From: Enterobacter sp. RHBSTW-00994
Lineage (GTDB): Bacteria > Pseudomonadota > Gammaproteobacteria > Enterobacterales > Enterobacteriaceae
Length of the DNA stretch: 64,000 nucleotides
Assembly: GCF_013782625.1 (NCBI RefSeq)
Contig: NZ_CP056199.1
Location: forward strand, 2,622,588 to 2,686,587
Reading direction: 5' to 3'
A program made the translations under genes and the position numbers. Each line of letters opens with the position of its first letter. Within the stretch, counting starts at the first letter, position 1. This document shows positions 20,354 through 31,500 of the stretch, in pieces. The notes beneath the pieces are model-generated. The model was not told the DNA's origin and did no database searches. It was given only the letters and a program-made list of their open reading frames with translations.

Positions 20354-21757
20354 TTACTTGTTTTTCTTGGAATTACGTCCGTATACCAGCCACGTGATCA
20401 CCACACAGGCGATATAGAATACGAGGAATATTTTCATCGCACCTGCCGGAGAACCCGTCAGGTCGAGCGAGATGCCAAAGGCCTTAGGAATAAAGAACCC
20501 GCCGATAGCCCCAATCGCAGAGATAAAGCCCAGCGCCGCTGCGGTATCAGTTGCAGCCTCGCGCATTGCCTGCTCTTCTGTGCCGCCCTGCGCTTTTACC
20601 CGGTCCATCGTGAGCTTGCGGAAGATCAGGGAGATCATCTGGAAGGTAGACGCGCTCCCCAGTCCGGCCGTCAGGAACAGCACCATAAACACCGCGAAGA
20701 ACGCCACAAAGTTTCCGCCCTGCCCGTTCGTCGGCAGCGTCAGGAACAGCAGCGCGCAGAAGATAGCCATGACCACAAAGTTCACCAGCGTGACACGCGT
20801 TCCGCCCAGTCGGTCAGAAATCATGCCGCCAGTGGAACGCGCCAGTGCGCCAATGAACGGACCGAAGAACGCGTAATGCAGGATCTGCACTTCCGGGAAC
20901 TGGGTCTTCGACAGCATCGCAAAGCCCGCAGAGAATCCGATAAATGAACCAAACGTCGCGAGGTATAACAACGCCATCACCCACAGATGTCCACGCTTCA
21001 GGACTGGCAGTTGCTCGCTCAGCGACGCTTTTGACGCCGACAGGTCATTCATAAAGAACCAGGAGGCAAGCGTCAGTACGATCAGGAACGGAACCCAAAT
21101 CCAGGCCGCATTTTGCAGGTACAGCCAGGAGCCATCAGGCTGTGCGACACCGGTTCCGCCAAATACGGCAAAAATAGAAACGGAGATAGCCAACGGGGCA
21201 ATCAACTGCATGACGCTGACGCCCATGTTCCCCAGACCGCCGTTAATACCCAGCGCGCCACCTTGCTTCGCTTTCGGGAAGAAGAAGCTGATATTCGCCA
21301 TGCTGGAGGCAAAGTTTGCCCCCGCAAAGCCACACAGCAGGGAAATAATCACAAACACGCTAAAGGGTGTCGAGGTGTCCTGCACCGCAAAACCCAGCCA
21401 TACGCACGGGATAATCATGATCCCGGTGCTGAAAGCCGTCCAGCGACGCCCCCCAAACAGGGGAACCATAAAGGCATAGGGCACACGCAGCAACGCACCG
21501 GACAATGCCGGTAAGGCGGTCAACATAAACAGCTGATCGGTGGTAAACGTAAAGCCCACTTTCGGCAGGTTTACTGCCACTGCACTAAACAACATCCATA
21601 CACAAAATGCCAACATCAGGCACGGAACTGAAATCCACAGATTACGACTTGCTACACGATGACCGCGCTGTTGCCAGAACGCCGGATCTTCCGGACGCCA
21701 TTCGGTAATGACAGCACCGTCTTCCCTTTCGGGAGCGGATGAGTGACTCATAGACAC
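20354..21757 (-). CDS. narK: Nitrate/nitrite antiporter NarK
   Basis: The 467-residue MFS protein has 12 membrane segments and the nitrate signature glycine-rich motifs in TM5 (GFAGANFASSMANISFFFPKAKQG, about residues 140-165) and TM11 (region GFISAIGAIGGFFIPK). Substrate-binding arginines are expected in the first motif-bearing helices (R in LLRVPYAF and ALARSTGGM). It exchanges nitrate for nitrite across the inner membrane and supplies NarG. It is divergent from narXL and in the same direction as narG, as in E. coli. Confidence 0.97.
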   Translation of the reverse strand: MSMSHSSAPEREDGAVITEWRPEDPAFWQQRGHRVASRNLWISVPCLMLAFCVWMLFSAVAVNLPKVGFTFTTDQLFMLTALPALSGALLRVPYAFMVPLFGGRRWTAFSTGIMIIPCVWLGFAVQDTSTPFSVFVIISLLCGFAGANFASSMANISFFFPKAKQGGALGINGGLGNMGVSVMQLIAPLAISVSIFAVFGGTGVAQPDGSWLYLQNAAWIWVPFLIVLTLASWFFMNDLSASKASLSEQLPVLKRGHLWVMALLYLATFGSFIGFSAGFAMLSKTQFPEVQILHYAFFGPFIGALARSTGGMISDRLGGTRVTLVNFVVMAIFCALLFLTLPTNGQGGNFVAFFAVFMVLFLTAGLGSASTFQMISLIFRKLTMDRVKAQGGTEEQAMREAATDTAAALGFISAIGAIGGFFIPKAFGISLDLTGSPAGAMKIFLVFYIACVVITWLVYGRNSKKNK

Positions 21758-22060
21758 CTCTGATTCTTGAATGATGCTGCAAACATTAGGGTTTTAGGGC
21801 AGAGGTAAGTTGATATAAATCAAAGGAAAAGGTGGAGGATCCGCGGTCAAAAAAAGATCATTACTCTTAGTGGGTAGGGTTTTTCGGCAAAAAAGGTGTG
21901 GTTTTTCACGGTGCTGAGGCGTCAGCATCTCCCCCTTCCACAACCCCGTACCTCTTTGGCAATTTAGAGGTAATCCTTTATTGGTATGGGTATACTCCAG
22001 GGTATGCACGAGAATAGCGCCATTCCTGCAAGCAGGCCACGTCAGGAGCCCGGCAACCCT
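21758..22060. promoter_or_regulatory. narK-narX divergent control region
   Basis: A perfect FNR palindrome, TTGATATAAATCAA, is at 21810-21823. With its centre at -41.5 the narK start is near 21775. A weaker half-site (GATCAT, 21856-21861) lies where E. coli narK has its second FNR site (-79.5). A perfect NarL heptamer (TACCCAT, minus strand) is at 21986-21992, and near matches occur around 21868-21877. The region should activate narK under anaerobic nitrate conditions and drive narXL in the other direction; narX promoter elements were not assigned. Confidence 0.8.
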
Positions 22061-23857
22061 ATGTTAAAAAGATGTTTATCTCCGCTGACGCTAGTCAACC
22101 AGTTAGCGTTAATCGTTTTGCTCTCCACCGCCATCGGTGTGGCAGGCATGGCTATTTCCGGTCGGCTGGTCCAGGGCGTACAGGGTAGCGCACATGCCAT
22201 TAACGAGGCAGGCTCACTACGCATGCAGAGTTATCGTCTGCTCGCCGCCATTCCGCTCACCGCAGAAGATCAACCCCTTCTGGATGAAATGGAGCGAACC
22301 GCGTTCAGTTCTGAGCTGGCATTTGCCGCCAACCGTGACGGGCAGCAGGCGCAGCTAAAAGCCTTACAGGAATACTGGCACAGCCAGCTTGAACCCGGCC
22401 TGCGTCAGGCAAAATCACCGGACACAGTCGCGACCGACGTTGCCCGTTTTGTGGCGCGCATCGATGACCTTGTCTCCTCGTTTGACCATACCACTGAGAT
22501 GCGTATCGAGCAGGTTGTTTTGTTGCATCGGGCCATGGCCATCTTCATGGGGCTGCTGTTGGTTTTCACCATCATCTGGCTACGCAAGCGCTTGCTCAAT
22601 CCGTGGAAACAACTGCTGGCGGTAGCCCGCGCTGTCACCCATCGAGACTTCACAAAACGTGCTCGCATCAGCGGTCGTAACGAAATGGCCATGCTCGGCC
22701 AGGCGCTGAATGACATGTCTGCTGAGCTGGCTGAGAGCTACGCCGTACTGGAACAACGTGTACAGGAAAAAACCGCCGGTCTGGAGCAGAAAAACGAAAT
22801 CCTCTCTTTCCTGTGGCAAGCTAATCGTCGGCTGCACATGCAGGTTCCTCTCTGTGAGCGCCTCTCCCCGGTATTGAATGGTTTGCAAAATCTGACGCTC
22901 CTGCACGACCTGGAATTGCGTGTCTATGACGTTGAAGATGAGGAGAATCATCAGGAATTCACCTGTCAGTCGGATATGTCATGCGACGACAAAGGCTGCC
23001 ATCTTTGCCCTCGCGGTTTACCACCGATGAACAACAGCGGCACAACGCTTAAATGGCGCCTGACAGACAGCCATACACAATACGGCATTCTTCTGGCGAC
23101 GCTGCCTAATGGCCGTCATCTGAGCCACGATCAACAACAGCTGGTCGATACGCTGGTTGAACAACTGACGGCCACGCTGGCTCTCGATCGTCACCAGGAA
23201 AAACAACAACAGCTGATCGTGATGGAAGAACGCGCCACCATCGCCCGCGAACTCCATGATTCCATCGCTCAGTCCCTCTCCTGTATGAAAATGCAGATCA
23301 GCTGTCTGCAAATGCAGGACGACGGTATGCCGGACAGCAGCAAGCAATTGCTGAGCCAGATCCGCAACGAACTCAACACCTCGTGGGTACAGCTTCGCGA
23401 ATTACTGACTACCTTCCGTTTGCAGCTGACTGAACCGGGTCTGCGTCCCGCTCTCGAAGCCAGCTGCCGTGAATTTAGCGCCCGACTGGGGTTCCCGGTG
23501 AAGCTCGATTATCAGCTTCCGCCGCGTTTTGTTCCTTCCCATCAGGCCATTCATTTACTGCAAATTGCCCGTGAAGCGCTGAGTAACGCACTCAAACACG
23601 CCGATGCAACCGCAGTAACCGTAACTGTCAGTCATCACGCTAACCAGGTGAAACTTACGGTTCAGGACAACGGCTGCGGCGTGCCGGAAAATGCCGAGAG
23701 AAGTAACCACTATGGTTTAATTATCATGCGAGACCGCGCACAAAGCCTGCGCGGTGATTGCCAGGTTCGCCGGGGAGAGTCTGGTGGCACTGAAGTAGTG
23801 GTCACCTTTATTCCCGAAAAGCCTCAAATAACTGCTCAAGGAGAAAACCATGACTAA
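22061..23857 (+). CDS. narX: Nitrate/nitrite sensor histidine kinase NarX
   Basis: The 598-residue kinase has the same length as E. coli NarX. Residues about 15-37 and 152-174 are membrane segments flanking a periplasmic sensor with the P-box ([19 protein letters not shown], near 44-62). A HAMP domain follows, then a central cysteine cluster ([15 protein letters not shown]), the HPK7-type H-box [14 protein letters not shown] with the phospho-accepting His near 399, and an ATPase domain with NALKHA and DNGCGVP. It phosphorylates NarL when nitrate is present. The ATG at 22061 gives the conserved start [11 protein letters not shown]. Confidence 0.98.
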   Translation: MLKRCLSPLTLVNQLALIVLLSTAIGVAGMAISGRLVQGVQGSAHAINEAGSLRMQSYRLLAAIPLTAEDQPLLDEMERTAFSSELAFAANRDGQQAQLKALQEYWHSQLEPGLRQAKSPDTVATDVARFVARIDDLVSSFDHTTEMRIEQVVLLHRAMAIFMGLLLVFTIIWLRKRLLNPWKQLLAVARAVTHRDFTKRARISGRNEMAMLGQALNDMSAELAESYAVLEQRVQEKTAGLEQKNEILSFLWQANRRLHMQVPLCERLSPVLNGLQNLTLLHDLELRVYDVEDEENHQEFTCQSDMSCDDKGCHLCPRGLPPMNNSGTTLKWRLTDSHTQYGILLATLPNGRHLSHDQQQLVDTLVEQLTATLALDRHQEKQQQLIVMEERATIARELHDSIAQSLSCMKMQISCLQMQDDGMPDSSKQLLSQIRNELNTSWVQLRELLTTFRLQLTEPGLRPALEASCREFSARLGFPVKLDYQLPPRFVPSHQAIHLLQIAREALSNALKHADATAVTVTVSHHANQVKLTVQDNGCGVPENAERSNHYGLIIMRDRAQSLRGDCQVRRGESGGTEVVVTFIPEKPQITAQGENHD

Positions 23858-24500
23858 TCAGGAACCGGCAACCATCCTGTTGATCGACGACCATCCAATG
23901 CTGCGCACGGGTGTCAAACAGCTTGTCAGCATGGCGCAGGATATCACCGTTGTGGGCGAAGCCAGCAACGGCGAACAGGGTATTGAACTTGCCGAATCAC
24001 TCGATCCTGATTTGATCTTGCTCGATCTCAATATGCCCGGCATGAACGGACTCGAAACGCTCGATAAATTGCGGGAAAAATCGCTATCAGGCCGCGTGGT
24101 GGTCTTCAGCGTTTCCAACCATGAAGAAGACGTGGTGACGGCGCTAAAACGCGGGGCTGACGGCTATCTGCTGAAAGATATGGAGCCAGAAGATCTGCTT
24201 AAGGCGCTGCAACAAGCTGCGGCAGGCGAAATGGTGCTGAGTGAAGCGTTAACGCCCGTGCTGGCTGCCAGTTTGCGCGCCAACCGAGCCACGTCTGACC
24301 GCGACGTCAGCCAGTTAACCCCGCGTGAACGCGATATCCTGAAGCTGATTGCGCAGGGTCTGCCGAACAAAATGATCGCCCGTCGCCTGGATATCACCGA
24401 AAGTACGGTCAAAGTCCATGTGAAGCATATGTTGAAGAAAATGAAGTTGAAATCACGGGTTGAAGCCGCGGTGTGGGTTCATCAGGAACGTATTTTTTAA
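23850..24500 (+). CDS. narL: Nitrate response regulator NarL
   Basis: The 216-residue regulator has a receiver domain with acidic DDHP, phospho-acceptor Asp59 in [13 protein letters not shown], Ser in FSVSNHEED and Lys in LLKDMEP. A LuxR-type helix-turn-helix follows ([40 protein letters not shown]). Phospho-NarL binds TACYNMT heptamers, activating narG and narK and repressing many alternative anaerobic genes. Its start overlaps the narX end by 8 bases, indicating coupled translation. Confidence 0.98.
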   Translation: MTNQEPATILLIDDHPMLRTGVKQLVSMAQDITVVGEASNGEQGIELAESLDPDLILLDLNMPGMNGLETLDKLREKSLSGRVVVFSVSNHEEDVVTALKRGADGYLLKDMEPEDLLKALQQAAAGEMVLSEALTPVLAASLRANRATSDRDVSQLTPRERDILKLIAQGLPNKMIARRLDITESTVKVHVKHMLKKMKLKSRVEAAVWVHQERIF

Positions 24501-24502
24501 TC

Positions 24503-25909
24503 TCATTCTTCCGGCAGCAGCTTCCACCGAGGATCGTCGTTGGGCAACGCGATCAACGGTGGCACAACCGTTAGCGTGATCTCATTGGAAGAGACACGCT
24601 GCCCGTCTTCATCTTCGACCACGACAGACAACCGCCAGCGATTACTTGCTCCTTCTTGCCCATCCCAGGCAGGCATAATCACGCTCCAGCCTTCTTCGCT
24701 GCTCTGTTTTGCGGGCGACGTCAGGCTCAGGGCCTGCGTGTCTCCCTGCCAGTGTAATTGGCGGATACCGTGTGTACTGCGGACCTGTAATTTCAGTATT
24801 ACCGTTTCCCCCCCTTTGAGATCCCAGGGCGGCGTCGCCAGATAAACTGACAACGTTTTACGCTGACGGAACTCCATCACGGGGAGGTTATCCCGTTCAG
24901 GAGAGTCATACCGACTTCCCCGTAACGAGCGTGTGATCGCCACTTCGCTCGCGGAAAGCTGTTTCTCAAGCGGAACGCCGAAACGATAGTTGAGCTTCAT
25001 GCCCAGATTATTCTGGCTTACGCCGCTTTCCCCTTGCTTATGCGCCGCTGAGAACGTTAGCAGCGGTACTGGCGTGTAGTTGAGTCCAAGGTTCACCGCC
25101 ATCGGATTGTGATAACCCGTCCCGCTGTTAAACAGATCCACACTATCGCCAAAATACTGCTCGAAGCTGACGCTGGTATTCAGGTGATGAAACCAGGGCA
25201 GCCAGGCTTTTGCGGTAAGATCGTATCCGCGCGCCATGCGTTGCTCCTGCACATCGGAACGGTTTCGCCAACTGGCAAATGGCTGATAGTAATTTGCCGA
25301 TAAACGTAAGTTTTCGCCCCAGGCCTCTGCCCCCAACCCTGCCCGCTGGAGATTTTCATCAAGCAGGTTGTCATAAAAAGTGTTGTAGCCCAGTAACCAT
25401 TTCCCGGCCAGCCAGCGTTGTCCAATGCCCGCATTGCTTACCAGACCGTCGGTTTGCTGGGTAAGCCCCAACTGACTCCAGCTCAGATAGCGGTTATTGT
25501 CTTGCCAGGGCACAAACCAACGGCCACTGCTGCCTGTGAATTCGCCATTCTCATCCACCAGCAAGTCGACACTGGCATTGCCCCATGGCGAGAGCCAGGA
25601 TTCAATCTGCTGGTTCACCTCACCGCTCAGCGCATCCCGCACCTGACCAAAAGCAAACTGACGCGCCTGCTCACCGGTGGTGAGGCCATTATCGACCATG
25701 CTGGCTTCACCAAACGCTTTAGCCACTTCTGCGAGATGTTTTTCACCGTCGGCTGTAGGCTTTGCCAGCCCCAGGTCAGGTAAACCATCGCCATCGTTAT
25801 CAAATGGATTTTGCGCCTGTTGCACAAAGGAATTCGGCGTGCCGAAAACAGGCCCGGCCGAGACAAGGAAGAGTAAACACAGCGGGCGAATGCGGGAAGA
25901 AACAACCAT
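24503..25909 (-). CDS. ychO: YchO, inverse autotransporter/invasin-like outer membrane protein
   Basis: The 468-residue protein has a signal peptide (RIRPLCLLFLVSAGPVFG), an Asp/Asn/Gly motif (NPFDNDGDGLPDLG) resembling calcium-binding repeats, and then the intimin/invasin-type beta-barrel region (residues about 90-330; signatures WLSPWGNASVDLLVDENGEF, GIGQRWLAGKWLLGYNTFYD). One C-terminal Ig-like segment follows. It lacks the long passenger of true invasins and is probably an outer-membrane protein; its role is unclear. It ends two bases after the narL stop on the opposite strand, as in E. coli. The ATG at 25909 is preferred over a TTG one codon upstream. Confidence 0.9.
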   Translation of the reverse strand: MVVSSRIRPLCLLFLVSAGPVFGTPNSFVQQAQNPFDNDGDGLPDLGLAKPTADGEKHLAEVAKAFGEASMVDNGLTTGEQARQFAFGQVRDALSGEVNQQIESWLSPWGNASVDLLVDENGEFTGSSGRWFVPWQDNNRYLSWSQLGLTQQTDGLVSNAGIGQRWLAGKWLLGYNTFYDNLLDENLQRAGLGAEAWGENLRLSANYYQPFASWRNRSDVQEQRMARGYDLTAKAWLPWFHHLNTSVSFEQYFGDSVDLFNSGTGYHNPMAVNLGLNYTPVPLLTFSAAHKQGESGVSQNNLGMKLNYRFGVPLEKQLSASEVAITRSLRGSRYDSPERDNLPVMEFRQRKTLSVYLATPPWDLKGGETVILKLQVRSTHGIRQLHWQGDTQALSLTSPAKQSSEEGWSVIMPAWDGQEGASNRWRLSVVVEDEDGQRVSSNEITLTVVPPLIALPNDDPRWKLLPEE

Positions 25910-26043
25910 CAACGTCTGGAAAAGGAACCTGTATTTTGAAATATACCTTTTACTACCTTAGCGTGTTCAGGAAGTAATTGCAGCCTTAACAGAAATTTCA
26001 GGAAAAACCTGAACTCTGAAAAGCGACTCGCCCCCAAAGACAT

Positions 26044-28542
26044 TTACCCCCTTGCGCTTATCAATGCCTTCAGCTCAGGAACACAAGAGCCACAATTAGT
26101 CCCGCACCGCAGTTTCGCCCCCAATGCCGCAGCGGAATCACACCCTTCGGCGATCGCCTCATTGATTGCCCTTTCGCCAATGCTAAAACAGCTACAGATA
26201 ATACGCCCCTGCCCAACCTGCTCACCCGGACGTTGTCCGTTCAGTAATGCATGGCGCGCGGCAAGTTCCGCAGGCGCAGTATGAAAGGCCTCTTCAACAA
26301 AAGTATGGGCCAACTCCGGCAATGTGTTGTCTTCCCAGTACCCCAGCATCAATTCTCCGTTGTGCCAGGCCAGAACACTGTTACGATCGCCGCTGTGGGC
26401 AAGCTGAAGTTGCCACTCCTGGACACGGCAGTGTGCCATGATGTCTTCCAGCAGAGATTTATCTCCTGCCACCGTTAAATGCTGCACACCCTGCGCCGCT
26501 TTACGCCACCAGCAAGCCGAAGGTGGCACTTCAGGCAGGTCCCGCGCGTAAAGCTCCCCCTGCCAGCCAGGTTGCCAGGGCATGATCCGGATGGCGGTTT
26601 GTTTACTCTCCGGCTGGCCAGAGAGCGGATCGCAGCGCCCTTCCACCAGCACATTGACTTTACCCTGGCGAGCGAACTGATTGTTCCAGTGCATGGGCAC
26701 AAATAATTCCCCCTCCCGCTGGCCCTGGAGTATTCGCACTCTGGCGACCATCACCCCACGTGGGGAACTAAGCCGAGCCAGTTGCCCGTCCATCAGCATA
26801 AAACGACGCGCATCGCCGGGCGAGATCTCGACCAGAGGTTCGTCGATATGCTGCATCAGTCTGGCAACATAGCCTGTGCGGGTCATGGTATGCCACTGAT
26901 CGCGGACACGACCGGTGTTGAGTAACAGTGGATAGAGGGCATCAACCCTGGCACTGTGCTTCTGCGGCGCCACCGGCACAATTTTTCGATACGGCATATC
27001 CCCCGTCGGCCACTGATACGGTGTCAGGTTATCCCACTGTTCGCGGGTCAGCGAGGCAAGTTCGCGGAGGTTAAACGCCCGTGAGCCGTCATTTTCAAAT
27101 GCCGAAAGTGCCGCATGCTCACAAAAAATTTCCTGCGGGTGCGTCCATGCAAACGCCTCGCCGTATCCCAGTGCTTTTGCCACCTGGGCGATGATCCACC
27201 AGTCGGGTTTTGCCTCCCCTGGCGCAGGTAAAAATGCACGCTGGCGCGAGATACGGCGCTCAGAGTTCGTCACTGTGCCGTTTTTCTCGCCCCAGCCCAG
27301 TGCCGGAAAGCGAATATGAGCAAAGCGGCTGGTATCCGTTTCGCTCATCACTTCCGAAACAACCACCAGGGGACATGCCGCCAGCGCCTGACAAACTGCG
27401 TGGCTGTCAGGAAGGGACACGGCGGGATTCGTCCCCATAATCCATACAGCCTTAACCTCGCCACGGGCAATCGCATCAAAGAGTTCCACTGCCATTAACC
27501 CTGGCGTCTGCGCCAGCCGCTCCGTCCCCCAGAAACGGGCCACTCGCGCAAGATCGTCCGGTTCAAACCCCATATGGGCCGCAAGCTGGTTCGCCAGCCC
27601 GCCAACTTCGCGTCCCCCCATCGCATTTGGCTGCCCGGTTAGCGAAAAAGGCCCACAGCCCTGCCGGGCAATTTTCCCACTGGCCAGATGCACATTGATA
27701 ATGGCATTGCACTTGTCACTGCCGCTGGTGGACTGATTGATCCCCATGGTATAGAGCGTTATCGCGCGCGGAGCGGTGATAAACCAGTCGTAAAATGTCC
27801 CCACCTCGCCGACCAGCAGGCCACAAAAATCCGCCACGCGGTCAATGCTCCAGGTCGTATCGCCCTGAATGGCATTTAGCAAACCAACAAACAGCCCGGC
27901 ATCACTGCCCGGCATCAGTGCCAGATGGAGATCCGCGATATCACAGGTCGCCGTTTTTCGCGGGTCAATCACCACCACTTTCATATCGGGATTGTCCTGA
28001 CGCGCCTTTACCAGACGCTGAAACAGAACCGGATGCGTCCAGGCGGCATTCGAACCCACCAGCACCACCAGATCGCTGTTTTCCACATCGTCATAGCTGC
28101 ACGGAACAATGTCTTCGCCAAACGCCCGCTTATAACCTGTCACCGCCGATGACATACAGAGCCGCGAGTTAGTGTCGATGTTGGCTGCGCCGATAAATCC
28201 CTTCATCAGCTTATTTGCCGCGTAATAGTCCTCGGTTAATAGCTGCCCGGAAGCATAAAACGCCACCGCCTGCGGTCCCCACCTCTCAATGATCGCCTGC
28301 AATCGCTCCCCGGCAACACTCAGCGCCCGGGACCAGGTAACATCGTGGTCATCCACCCTCGGGCGCAGAAGTCGGCCCTGCAAACCGGTTGTTTCACCCA
28401 ATGCCGAGCCTTTAACGCAGAGCCTTCCGTAGTTAGCCGGATGCGTTTCATCTCCCCGCACGCTGACGTTTCCGTTCTCTCGTCTTACAACCACTCCGCA
28501 GCCAACACCACAATAAGGACACGTTGTACGCGTTTCATTCAT
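26044..28542 (-). CDS. nasA: Assimilatory nitrate reductase catalytic subunit NasA
   Basis: The 832-residue molybdoenzyme reduces nitrate to nitrite in the cytoplasm. The N-terminal 4Fe-4S site is CPYCGVGCGV (residues about 8-17) with a fourth Cys in RLCVKGSA. The Mo-ligand Cys is in SRLCMSSAVTGYK. The C-terminal domain from about residue 780 is a BFD-like 2Fe-2S module (IICSCFSIGER, then LRCGTNCGSCVPEL), so electrons probably enter through both clusters. Its ATG overlaps the upstream nasB stop by four bases. It is the last gene of the nas operon. Confidence 0.96.
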   Translation of the reverse strand: MNETRTTCPYCGVGCGVVVRRENGNVSVRGDETHPANYGRLCVKGSALGETTGLQGRLLRPRVDDHDVTWSRALSVAGERLQAIIERWGPQAVAFYASGQLLTEDYYAANKLMKGFIGAANIDTNSRLCMSSAVTGYKRAFGEDIVPCSYDDVENSDLVVLVGSNAAWTHPVLFQRLVKARQDNPDMKVVVIDPRKTATCDIADLHLALMPGSDAGLFVGLLNAIQGDTTWSIDRVADFCGLLVGEVGTFYDWFITAPRAITLYTMGINQSTSGSDKCNAIINVHLASGKIARQGCGPFSLTGQPNAMGGREVGGLANQLAAHMGFEPDDLARVARFWGTERLAQTPGLMAVELFDAIARGEVKAVWIMGTNPAVSLPDSHAVCQALAACPLVVVSEVMSETDTSRFAHIRFPALGWGEKNGTVTNSERRISRQRAFLPAPGEAKPDWWIIAQVAKALGYGEAFAWTHPQEIFCEHAALSAFENDGSRAFNLRELASLTREQWDNLTPYQWPTGDMPYRKIVPVAPQKHSARVDALYPLLLNTGRVRDQWHTMTRTGYVARLMQHIDEPLVEISPGDARRFMLMDGQLARLSSPRGVMVARVRILQGQREGELFVPMHWNNQFARQGKVNVLVEGRCDPLSGQPESKQTAIRIMPWQPGWQGELYARDLPEVPPSACWWRKAAQGVQHLTVAGDKSLLEDIMAHCRVQEWQLQLAHSGDRNSVLAWHNGELMLGYWEDNTLPELAHTFVEEAFHTAPAELAARHALLNGQRPGEQVGQGRIICSCFSIGERAINEAIAEGCDSAAALGAKLRCGTNCGSCVPELKALISARG

Positions 28543-31500
28543 GATGCCTCCGCCCGCATGACCAGTTCTTCATTGCCAACCCAGACTTTGCCGTTTTCAA
28601 TTTTCACCGGCCAGGCGCGAACGGCAGGTTCACCATTTTCGAACTGACGTCCGTCACGCAGACGAATGCGCTGCTTATACAACGGAGAGATCACAACTGG
28701 CTCACCGCCCGCATCCCCCAGGATACCGCGCGAAAGAACATTTGCGCTGCTGCCCGGCTCCTGGTCGTCAAGGGCATAAACCGCTTTACCAAAACGGAAC
28801 AGCGCGATGCGTTTACGTCCCAGCCGTGCGCCAATCCCCGCCTGTTCAGGGATTTCGTCGATGGCGCAAATCTCCTGCCAGCGTTTGTCATCCGTCTGCG
28901 TGCTGTTGACCTCAGAACGGAACAACGCCAGACGATCAGGATCGTTCAGGGTCGTCTGCCACTCACATTGATAGGTCTCGACAACCCGTGCCATTTCCTG
29001 CTCCAGCTCGTGAGCAATACCCAGGCTGTCATCAAGGATCACCTCGCGCAGATAATCGAGCCCACCTTCCAGGTTGTCCATCCAGATACTGGTACGTTGC
29101 AGGCGATCGGCGGTACGGATATAGAACATCAGGAAGCGATCGACAGTACGCAGCAGCGTTGCCTCGTCCAGATCGCTGGCAAAGAGATCGGCATGTCGAG
29201 GTTTCATCCCCCCGTTTCCGCATAAATAGAGGTTCCAGCCTTTATCGGTTGCAATGACCCCGACATCTTTACTCTGCGCTTCTGCGCATTCGCGGGTACA
29301 CCCGGAGACAGCCATTTTGATTTTGTGCGGCGCGCGCAATCCTTTATAACGATGCTCCAGCGTGACGGCGAGTCCGGTGGAGTTCTGCACGCCATACCGA
29401 CACCACGTGGAGCCAACGCAGGACTTCACCGTGCGCAGTGACTTACCGTAGGCGTGTCCGGTTTCGAATCCCGCTTCCACCAGCGCCTGCCAGATCTCCG
29501 GCAGTTGCTCAAGGGTTGCACCAAACAGATCGATACGCTGCCCCCCGGTGATTTTGCTGTACAGTTGATAACGTTTGGCAATCTGACCGATGGCAATCAG
29601 CCCGTCGGCGGTAACTTCACCTGCGGGCATACGCGGCACAATGGAATAGGTTCCATCTTTCTGGATGTTAGCGAAATAGCGATCGTTTGTGTCCTGTAAC
29701 GGCAGGAGTGCCGGTTTCAGTAAATATTCGTTCCAGCAGGAGGCCAGTACCGACCCCACCAGCGGCTTACAAATCTCACATCCGTGTCCCTTTCCGTAGC
29801 GGCTGATAAGCTGGTCAAAGGTATGAATGTGATTAACACGCACCAGGTGATAAATTTCCTGCCGTGAATACGGGAAGTGTTCGCAGATATCCTTTTTCAC
29901 TTCCACACCCTGTTCCGCTAGCTGGTATTCCATCACCTGTTTGACCAGCGCGCTACACCCCCCGCAGCCGGTCGCGGCTCTGGTGCACTGTTTAATCGCG
30001 CCCATATCCGTAGCACCGGTACTCACCGCCTGGCAGATATCACCTTTGCTGACATTATGGCAGGAACAGATCTGCGCACTTTCCGGCAGGGCTGCCACTC
30101 CAGGCGCTTTTGGCGCATTGCCTGCCACGGCGGGTAAAATCAGCGTTTCAGGCTCTTTGGGCAGGCTAATACCATTCAGCATCATCTGTAACAGCGTGGC
30201 ATATTCACCCGCATCCCCCACCAGCACCCCACCCAGCAACGTTTTACTGTCGTGGCTAACCACAATCTTTTTGTAGATTTGCTGCGGCCCGTGTGTCCAT
30301 TGGTAACTTAATGCCCCTGGTGTGCGGCCATGTGCATCACCAAATGAGGCAACATCCACACCCAGTAGCTTCAGTTTGGTGCTCATATCCGCCCCGGCAA
30401 ACATCTTATCGTCTCCCGCCAGTTGTGCTGCCGCGACACGCGCCATCTGGTATCCGGGAGCGACCAGACCGTAAACTTTGCCTTCCCAGAGCGAACACTC
30501 CCCGATGGCAAACACATTCTTATCAGAGGTCCGGCAGTGCGCATCAATGCAGATCCCGCCGCGCTCGCCAACGGCCAGTCCACCACTACGCGCCAGCGCA
30601 TCCTGCGGGCGGATCCCGGCGGAAAAGACCACCATATCGGTATCGAGTTGTTCGCCGTCGGCAAAACGTAGCGCCAGCCCTGTATCTGTAGCAGCAATCT
30701 CCGTAGTGGCTTTACTGGTGTGAACCCCCACACCCAGCGCCTCTATCTTTTTACGCAGCATCGCCGCGCCATCATTGTCGAGCTGGACCGCCATCAGGTT
30801 CGGCGCAAATTCCACAACATGCGTTTCCAGACCCAGCTGTTTCAGTGCGTTTGCGGCTTCAAGCCCCAGTAACCCGCCACCAATCACCACGCCGCGCCGG
30901 GCATTCTCTGCGTGCGCCGCAATGTGATCCAAATCGTCGAGAGTGCGGTAAACAAAACACCCTGCCAGTTCACGCCCAGGAACAGGAGGAACAAAGGGAT
31001 AAGAACCGGTTGCCAGCACCAGCTTATCCCAGTGGGTTTCGTGTCCACTGGCTGTACGCACGACATGCGCGTCACGATCTATAGCCACTACCTGTTGCGA
31101 CAAACGGAGTTCAATACCGTTGTCTGCAAAGAAATCGCCCTGCACCAGAGAGAGCGAATCAGCACTACGTCCGCCAAAATATTCTGAAAGATGAACACGG
31201 TCATAGGCGGCATAGCGCTCTTCACCGAAGACAATAATCTGGTATTGCTGATGCAAATTGCGGTTCACGCAATCTTCGAGGAAATGATGGCTGACCATAC
31301 CGTGTCCAACCACCACCAGAGTAGGTTTTGTCATAGCGTTCTGTCCTGCAACCTGTGGTTGCGTAGTGAAACGATCGAAAAGCCAGTCCACATGTGCGGG
31401 AACAGGCGTTGCCAGTAAATCGGTGAACGTCGCGGCACTGCGGCAATCCCCCATCAACTGCACACCCGCCAGCATGCCGTGGCGGATCAATAATCGACGA